The notes below the pieces were generated by a model that saw nothing but the letters and a program-made list of their open reading frames with translations, was not told the origin of the DNA and ran no database searches. From Sacculina carcini (taxonomy: Eukaryota > Arthropoda > Thecostraca > Sacculinidae), in assembly GCA_916048095.2 (NCBI GenBank), contig OU696595.1, positions 1,470,795 to 1,534,794 on the forward strand: a DNA stretch of 64,000 bases, read 5' to 3'. Positions 58,033 to 64,000 of this stretch are shown one piece after another; position 1 is the first letter of the stretch, and the number at the start of each line of letters is the position of its first letter. The position numbers and the translations under genes are program-made.

Positions 58033-58080
58033 CTCGCTGATAACAACGATGTATTGGCCAACGAATGACGTTTCAACGAT
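58033..58080 (-). other. Possible orphan 48-nt exon
   Basis: On the minus strand TGTGTGTGCAG precedes and GTAACA follows a 48-nt segment open in phase 0 (IVETSFVGQYIVVISE). The setting, TG-rich acceptor and repeat-filled introns, is like the exons of the two genes here. The plus strand offers a rival reading (acceptor at 57988, EIDNELASLCYLADNNDVLA, stop at 58066-58068). Neither matches a protein I know; assignment to the FIP gene is unproven. Confidence 0.22.
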
Positions 58081-58083
<3 letters not shown>

Positions 58084-58144
<61 letters not shown>

Positions 58145-58690
58145 ATATTCAGTGTGTAAAAATACAAGCCAGAATTGATCGTAAAGATTACTTGTTGAAC
58201 AGGTAAATATTGCTGCATTAACATCCACACACTGACACACTGACACTCACACACTAACAAACAAACACACACAATAACAAACACACACACACACACTCAC
58301 ACACTAACAAACACACTGACACACTCACAAACTAACAAACACACACACACACTCACAAACTAACAAACACACACACTCACACACACACACTAACAAGCAC
58401 ACTGACACACTCGCAAACTAATAAACACTCACACTAAAAAACTAACAAACACACACTCGCACACCAACAAACACACACACTCACACGAACAAACTAACAC
58501 ACACACACACACTCACACGAACAAACTAGCACACACACACACACTCATATGCACACTAACAAACACACTAACACTCACGCACTGACACACGCACTCACAC
58601 TAACAAACTAACAAACAAACACACACACACACACTCACATGCACACTCACATGCACACTGACACACACTGACACACACTGACGCACGAGA
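58084..58690. repeat. CA microsatellite and CACTCACACACTAACAAACA repeats
   Basis: (CA)n at 58084-58140, then after a short unique segment a 450-bp array of cacactcacacactaacaaacaca-type words of variable length. No coding content. Confidence 0.92.
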
Positions 58691-58943
58691 CAGATGGGAC
58701 AACTGGAAATCACGTGCATTATCCACTGAGCATCTGTTTGTTGCTATTAATCTCAATTATCAAGTGAGTCATACACAATGCACAATGGAAACAGCATGAC
58801 ACAATAACTGGAAATTCCCATACATACAAACACACACACACACACACATACAAACAGTGAATCATGCGTGCATGTTGGTATGTCTGTGTGTGTGGGTGTG
58901 TGTGTTAGCAAGTGTCAGTGGGTGTGTGTGTGTTAGCAAATGT

Positions 58944-58988
<45 letters not shown>

Positions 58989-59116
58989 GTTAAAGGAACA
59001 CACGCGTATGCACAACATAAACATGAGAGTGTATTCCCATGTTTTATACAAGCGCAGTGGAGTTTGTTTTTGAGAAGCAATTTGGTGAAAATGAAAACGA
59101 TGGGCGATAAATATTC
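58691..59116. other. Unique sequence with TG/CA tracts, no gene
   Basis: TG tract at 58940-58980, CA tract at 58830-58850, otherwise unremarkable AT-rich DNA. Confidence 0.5.
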
Positions 59117-59225
59117 AATATCATGTGGTATCGTGTTAATATCATGTGGTATCGTGTCAATACCATGTGGTATCGTGTCAATACCAAGTGTTATCGCGTT
59201 AATATCATGTGGTATCGTGTTAATT
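59117..59225. repeat. 21-bp tandem repeat, about five copies
   Basis: Unit aatatcatgtggtatcgtgtt with c/t and g/t variants. The plus-strand frame reads a short Ile/Cys/Gly repeat, which is probably meaningless. Confidence 0.88.
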
Positions 59226-59943
59226 AATTTTCATTGTGTATGTACATATTTATAACATAGTTATTGTAATAGTATTTGGCCGTGAGATAAGTGATTGTCG
59301 GCGATGAGACATTCTACATGACAATGACTGGCACCAAGCATAATACACAGACACCGACGAAATTCACTCATGCATAATAACTACAATACATAATAATACA
59401 TCACATAATCATAGTTCATTCAACACATACAACACATACACAACATAGTTCATTACTCACTCACAATATGTCCACGCTCACAAGTCGCAACAATGCACCA
59501 CGAAAATGCACATAATGCCAACACTTATTAAATACAACTAATTGCATATTTACTATTGTTGTACATTGTGGAGATAAGCAGTAATTAGCAGGTAAAACAC
59601 GTGACATGTATACAAAACAACCTCATCAAGAGTGACAATATATGCGATGCTGAATGCTTGATTGGCTGAATATTTATACAATAATAAATATTCAGCCAAT
59701 CAAATCATTTATCAGTCGGTTAATAATCTGTGATGACAGGGAGATTAGTCATTTAGAATTCATCATTTATCAGTGGGAAAGGATGAAAATGTTGCGTGAT
59801 CAGTGAGTGTTCAGAACGAAGCAGAAATTGTACTGGAAAATGCGACAATGTGACTGGATACGAGCGTGTGTTAGAGATGCGTGCATTAGCGGCTGTATTG
59901 ACAGTGTTTTGCTGTGGTTATATTGTGCAGTTGACAGGGACTA
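59226..59943. other. AT-rich unique DNA with a perfect 20-bp hairpin
   Basis: 59658-59677 and 59684-59703 are perfect inverted arms (TTGATTGGCTGAATATTTAT) around the 6-base loop ACAATA; each arm contains a CCAAT box. Repeated acaacataca and cattcatt words are near 59390-59460. No convincing gene: the 76-codon plus-strand frame from 59796 has a hydrophobic stretch but runs into the element at 59944. Confidence 0.55.
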
Positions 59944-60679
59944 CACTCGACCCTCCAAATAGCAGAATATATGCATTGGTTCCGTTCAAATACGTGTTAA
60001 TTGCCCCTGCAAACAGCGGAATTTAAACCTCCAAATAACGGATTATCTATTGGTCTCCGCTCATATATCACACATCCAAATAGCGGAAATCCGAGGTTAT
60101 GTATGATTCTTCAATAGAGGATGTATGTAATATATTGACTCCAGTATGTCGAATGACAGCATTTGACTATTGCAAGCTGATTGGTATAAACGAGTGAATT
60201 AATTGGTCCCACTATAGACAAAGACATATATACAGGATGATTATTCGGTATATACAAACTAGGCGACCGCCCAGAACCCCAGATTGCTGAAGATCTCGCA
60301 TAGGAATCATGCACGAACTTAGACCTTGGTTTAACATTGACTATTACGATTACTTTTGATTTGTAGACTAACGATGTGTTCAACATTGAAGAAACTGGTC
60401 TCTCCTGCAGGCTGCAGCATACCAATAGCATGGAGTCCAGAGGAAAACAACGCACAGCTTAATAATTGTTTGTGATAAAGATAAATGTTGGTAGAATCAT
60501 TTGAGAAAGATGCAAACTGGTAAATAATAAAAGAATTTTATATGAAAATAGACGATTTAGAGAGAAAACGGTTGATTAGCATTGCTGCAGAGCGCACCTC
60601 CAAATAGCGGAAACCTCCAAATAGAAAAGTATTTCTCGGTCCCTTCCGCTACTTGAAGAGGATATTAGAGGGCCGACTC
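59944..60679. mobile_element. Probable pogo/Tc1-type non-autonomous element, 736 bp
   Basis: The ends CACTCGACCCTC and, inverted from the right, GAGTCGGCCCTC are bordered by TA on both sides (59942-59943 and 60680-60681), the Tc1/mariner/pogo target. Repeated subterminal words (cctccaaatagcgga) occur five or six times near the two ends (59951-60090 and 60597-60630). No transposase frame is seen. Ends differ at three positions, so it is old. Confidence 0.55.
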
Positions 60680-61753
60680 TACTTCATTACATGTTCTGTG
60701 TTCATTGTTAGTTTTAATATATCTTTTTTTCTCGCTAAAGTCGATATTTGAGCTGTGTAGTTATGACGTCCAATGAAACCAACCAGCGAAAAAATATTGA
60801 GTATCGTTAGAAATCACTTTGATGGTAAAAACCAATATAATGCACTCGATGAGAGAATGAAGCACGAAAAACAGCACAATAAAACAAAAATTATAGGAGT
60901 TATTCATTGAAAATATTGAACAAATGCAAATTGAGCAAATTAAAGAGTTTTTACAGAAATAATCAAAATTGTCAAATTCAATAGCAAACAGGATGCGAAG
61001 TTACGCAACCTCAGCGAAACTGACCTTCTCCATACTCCGTTCCGTTGCAAATTCGACATTTCTCAACAGTATACAACAATGAAGCACGATTAATTACGAA
61101 CTACACATTGTAGACGAAATCCAATACCACAAAAAAACAGAAATCAAATGAAAATTAACAGGCGACAAACGCCATCAACGCCACAATCGAGCAAAACTCT
61201 CACTGATTACTCTCTCACGAGTCATATATGCATTTTGTGCCTCACAACTGAAACAATGATTTTCACACGAGAATGAGTAATTATATGATACAAAAAATAT
61301 ATCCCAAATCTGATTGTAAATTTATAGTCAATAATAGCCAATTTTATGCTATATACTATTAAGGCGATTCTGAACCAATTCAGATGAACCTGGCGCACCT
61401 TACATTAATTTGACAAGGGATTCTGGCGCGAAAGGGGGTTGAGGGCTGTGCTCAAATCTGCTTTTGTGGAGTTTCTCGGGTGTTTTTGTGGTTAATTTCT
61501 GCCGTGTTAGGATAAACAGGTGTACATATTCCAAAATTTTAGTTTTGTTTTCGTCCAAATTCTATATTGTATTATATGGTGTATTCCTTCCTGGTCTGTC
61601 TCTACTATGTAGATTTCATGGCTGTTTTATAAAATAGCCGCGTACCACGTACTTTAGGCCAAATAAGTCTAGCTATCTCGGCTCTTCCCACTACTCTTTT
61701 TTTTTGCATCATATACAAAGTTTCTCTGACAGAACTCAAGGTCTCCCCACCCA
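60680..61753. other. AT-rich DNA leading into the LINE 5' region
   Basis: No gene up to about 61380. The GC-richer stretch from about 61390 (ctggcgcacc, GGCGCGAAAGGGGG) to the ORF1 start may be the LINE's 5' untranslated region with an internal promoter; its exact start cannot be set without another copy. Confidence 0.4.
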
Positions 61754-62986
61754 ATGGTGGGTAAAAACAGGGGTCTGGTAGACCCCAAATTTTTCTCTGA
61801 TGGCGTACCCGATGAGGGCGCGTTTGTCCTCATCAAAACAAATACAGACACTATCAACAGCCTAGGATGGCCAAAAATTGAGCGGGCTATTCGTAACATC
61901 ACACCGACCAAGGCCGAAAGCGTGAAGATCATCAAAGGCGGTCAACTTCTGGTCAAAACTACATGCGAGAAACAAACCGAATTATTTCTTTCTCAGACGA
62001 CTTTCGGAGGACTAGAGGCGAACATCAGCCTTCACAAAACACTGAACTACACTAAGGGCTCAGTGTACGCACCAGGCCTCATTGACATTCCGATCAATGA
62101 ACTGAACGAATGGATGAAGGATCTCGGAGTCACCGAGGTTCGCCGTCCCCATCGTCCAGCCGGGGAAAGACCATCGCCCGTGCTGATGCTGACATTCTCC
62201 CGTCTCTCGTGCCCGACCGAACTGAAGTTCGACTACATCAAGTACGATGTGCGGCCGTGGTATCCGAAACCGACAATCTGCGACAACTGTGGCCACATCG
62301 GCCACAAAAAGGACAAGTGCACAAAACCATCAGCGTGCTTGAAATGTGGGGAGAAATCTCATCAAGGTGAGTGCTCCTTTCACTGTGTGAACTGCGGTGG
62401 CGAACATCAAGCCACCTCAGTGATATGTAAAAGATATATCCAGGAAAAATCGATCCTCGAATACCAATACAGGACAAAATCCTCATACCATGACGCCAAA
62501 TCCGCAGTCGAGAAGGTCAACACAACATCGACCGCCGCCGTGGCTAGACAACACCAACAACACGAACAGCAACAACAACATCAACCAGTTGAAAGCTCAC
62601 CATCACCAGAGCTAATCAAAATGCAACAGCAATTGGCAGCCCTTTCGGAATCAGTGACGCAACTCACTACTGTTGTAGCGACATTGGTGAAAAACTTCCA
62701 AGCACCATCACCTTGTGCCACACCAACCGCCGTCACCACTGAATATCAGACGGAGTCGCCGCATGCCATCGAAACCTCATCTCAGGACAACACCAGCAAG
62801 GACACCGCTGAAGATACCACTACCGGCTCTGCCGATGAAAACGCCAACAAAGTGAACACACCGGCTCAAAGAAATGAGTCAGGTCCCTCTGATCACTCCT
62901 ATTCCAGTCCCGAACCCACATCAACCATCTACACGAAAACTACCAAGACACCCAGGGTAGCATACACGCGCAAGAAAAATAGATAA
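61754..62986 (+). CDS. LINE ORF1 nucleic-acid-binding protein, 410 residues
   Basis: Gag-like ORF1 that packages LINE RNA. The N-terminal ~170 residues look like the RNA-binding fold typical of jockey/I ORF1 (SVYAPGLIDIPINELNEWMK, then YDVRPWYPKPTICDNC). Three zinc knuckles follow: CDNCGHIGHKKDKC (CX2CX4HX4C), CLKCGEKSHQGEC and CVNCGGEHQATSVIC. After them come a Gln/His-rich low-complexity region, a short Leu-heptad-like segment (QQQLAALSESVTQLTTVVAT) and a Ser/Thr-rich basic tail. The start codon at 61754 gives the whole conserved region. No frame disruption. Confidence 0.9.
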   Translation: MVGKNRGLVDPKFFSDGVPDEGAFVLIKTNTDTINSLGWPKIERAIRNITPTKAESVKIIKGGQLLVKTTCEKQTELFLSQTTFGGLEANISLHKTLNYTKGSVYAPGLIDIPINELNEWMKDLGVTEVRRPHRPAGERPSPVLMLTFSRLSCPTELKFDYIKYDVRPWYPKPTICDNCGHIGHKKDKCTKPSACLKCGEKSHQGECSFHCVNCGGEHQATSVICKRYIQEKSILEYQYRTKSSYHDAKSAVEKVNTTSTAAVARQHQQHEQQQQHQPVESSPSPELIKMQQQLAALSESVTQLTTVVATLVKNFQAPSPCATPTAVTTEYQTESPHAIETSSQDNTSKDTAEDTTTGSADENANKVNTPAQRNESGPSDHSYSSPEPTSTIYTKTTKTPRVAYTRKKNR

Positions 62987-63072
62987 ACAAGGAAAAAAAC
63001 CCATCCAATACTCAATCACCTCTATCATCACACAAATAAATGTATACACACCTAACACAACGTCATCATCAC

Positions 63073-64000
63073 ATGCATCCATTAATCTTTCAATGGAACT
63101 GTAGGGGCTTTGACAACAAACGATCAGAGCTCCAACAACTTCTCTCTTCTACTCTTCCACACACCGTTTGTCTACAAGAAACACATCTCCTCCCAACTGA
63201 CAACCTTCGCTTCATGCTCAACTGTTACCACGCACACCACTTCTATGCTGATAATGTCAGGCGTAAGGGCGGTGCCAGCGTCTTCGTTCAGTCCTCTCTT
63301 CCACATCATCGCATCACACTCACCGGACCATATCAGGCTGTAGCCGTTCAAATAACTATAAATAACAAAACAATCATTATATGCAGTTTATACATCCCAC
63401 CACAACAAATTGTAGATTCTTTCTTCTTTGATTCTCTTATCCAACAATTTCTGCATCCTTTTATCCTCTGTGGCGATTTTAATGCCAAACACCCGCTCTG
63501 GGGCTCGGCCGTCTCAGACGTTCGAGGCCGCGAGCTGGTCTCCTCCATCACCAATCACACACTCAACATTCTCAACGATGGCTCACCAACCCGTCTACAC
63601 GAATACAACGGCACACTCACACATCTCGATATTACACTTTGCTCCTCAATTCTAGCTCCTTTATTGCACTGGCAGTGTCACGACTCATTTCTCTCTAGTG
63701 ATCACTGTCCTGTTATTACCTCTCTCCTATCATCTTGCTCAATCATACCTTCACAGCAGATCAGGTGGAAATTTGCACACGCCAACTGGACATTATTCAA
63801 CAGTATATTCGCACAACAATACACTGAATCCGATTACACTACAATAGCCGTTCACATAGAAACTTCTCTTCTTCACGCTGCCACACATTCCATTCCTTCT
63901 TCTAAGACCCAACACAAAGCCCGACGTAGCTGTCCATGGTGGAACCAAGCCTGCAGAGATGCAGTGCTAAAACGCAAAAGAGCCCTGCGTTTCTTCCGGT
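63073..64000 (+). CDS. LINE ORF2 polyprotein, endonuclease part (runs off window)
   Basis: 309 codons are open to the edge. Endonuclease motifs appear in order: FQWNCRGFDNK at the start, CLQETHLL (catalytic Glu), GGASVFVQSS, ICSLYIPP, CGDFNAKHPLWGS (catalytic Asp/Asn), THLDITLCSS and SSDHCPVIT (catalytic Asp-His). It nicks target DNA for target-primed reverse transcription. The last visible segment (CPWWNQACRDAVLKRKRALR) is the usual linker before RT. The RT itself lies beyond 64000. Confidence 0.92.
   Translation, partial: MHPLIFQWNCRGFDNKRSELQQLLSSTLPHTVCLQETHLLPTDNLRFMLNCYHAHHFYADNVRRKGGASVFVQSSLPHHRITLTGPYQAVAVQITINNKTIIICSLYIPPQQIVDSFFFDSLIQQFLHPFILCGDFNAKHPLWGSAVSDVRGRELVSSITNHTLNILNDGSPTRLHEYNGTLTHLDITLCSSILAPLLHWQCHDSFLSSDHCPVITSLLSSCSIIPSQQIRWKFAHANWTLFNSIFAQQYTESDYTTIAVHIETSLLHAATHSIPSSKTQHKARRSCPWWNQACRDAVLKRKRALRFFR

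Larger units (their letters stand above)
61390..64000 (+). mobile_element. Jockey/I-type LINE, two ORFs, continues past window
   Basis: ORF1 (61754-62986) and ORF2 (from 63073) lie in tandem with an 86-base gap. Both are open without frameshift, unlike the decayed L2-like copies. The ORF1 layout, with three C-terminal zinc knuckles, and an ORF2 beginning with an exonuclease/endonuclease/phosphatase domain fit the jockey/I group. Confidence 0.85.

Noticed and set aside
59796-60026. Small membrane-protein gene (76 codons, plus strand)
   Set aside because: The second half lies within the TA-flanked element beginning at 59944, and no start context, splice site or family supports it.

Overview
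This is animal nuclear DNA, most likely from an invertebrate. The evidence is intron-rich genes with GT-AG splicing, dense CA/TG microsatellites, L2-like and jockey-like LINEs, Ty3/gypsy elements and hAT elements. The sequence does not let me name the phylum. There are no prokaryotic operons, no CRISPR arrays and no recognisable rRNA or tRNA genes.

Two host genes can be reconstructed, both on the minus strand. (1) 2439-15496 encodes a complete mitochondrial Rho GTPase (Miro/RHOT). Its 17 exons join in phase to a 668-codon reading frame with two GTPase domains, two EF-hands and a C-terminal membrane anchor. (2) 43167-50045 holds the last seven coding exons (about 400 residues) of a class II Rab11 family-interacting protein (FIP3/FIP4 type). 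It ends in a coiled coil and a Rab11-binding domain; its 5' exons were not found. Both proteins link organelles to microtubule-based transport in known animals.

The introns are packed with micro- and minisatellites. Several arrays touch exon borders. In three cases the repeat unit contains the 3' splice site plus the first bases of the exon (Miro exons 10 and 12, and the first visible FIP exon), so the genuine acceptor is followed by rows of near-copies. Other arrays start at or within about 10 bases of splice donors.

Between the genes (16.2-40.7 kb) lies transposon-rich DNA: a decayed L2-like LINE (17.1-19.1 kb), a 156-bp tandem repeat (20.2-21.6 kb), and a four-level nest. In the nest, an L2-like LINE (24.6-26.3 and 39.7-40.7 kb) carries a small hAT element and was split by gypsy element A (4-bp duplication GTAA). 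A was split by gypsy element B (5-bp duplication CCATC). B contains gypsy element C on the opposite strand, between two copies of the same 1105-bp piece of B.

Right of the FIP exons (50.8-60.7 kb) are two hAT-type elements with perfect 8-bp target duplications, a defective minus-strand gypsy element D with a tRNA-Ser-like primer binding site, a probable pogo/Tc1-type element, and a possible orphan 48-nt exon. At 61.4-64.0 kb a jockey/I-type LINE has an intact zinc-knuckle ORF1 and an ORF2 endonuclease frame that is still open at the window edge.
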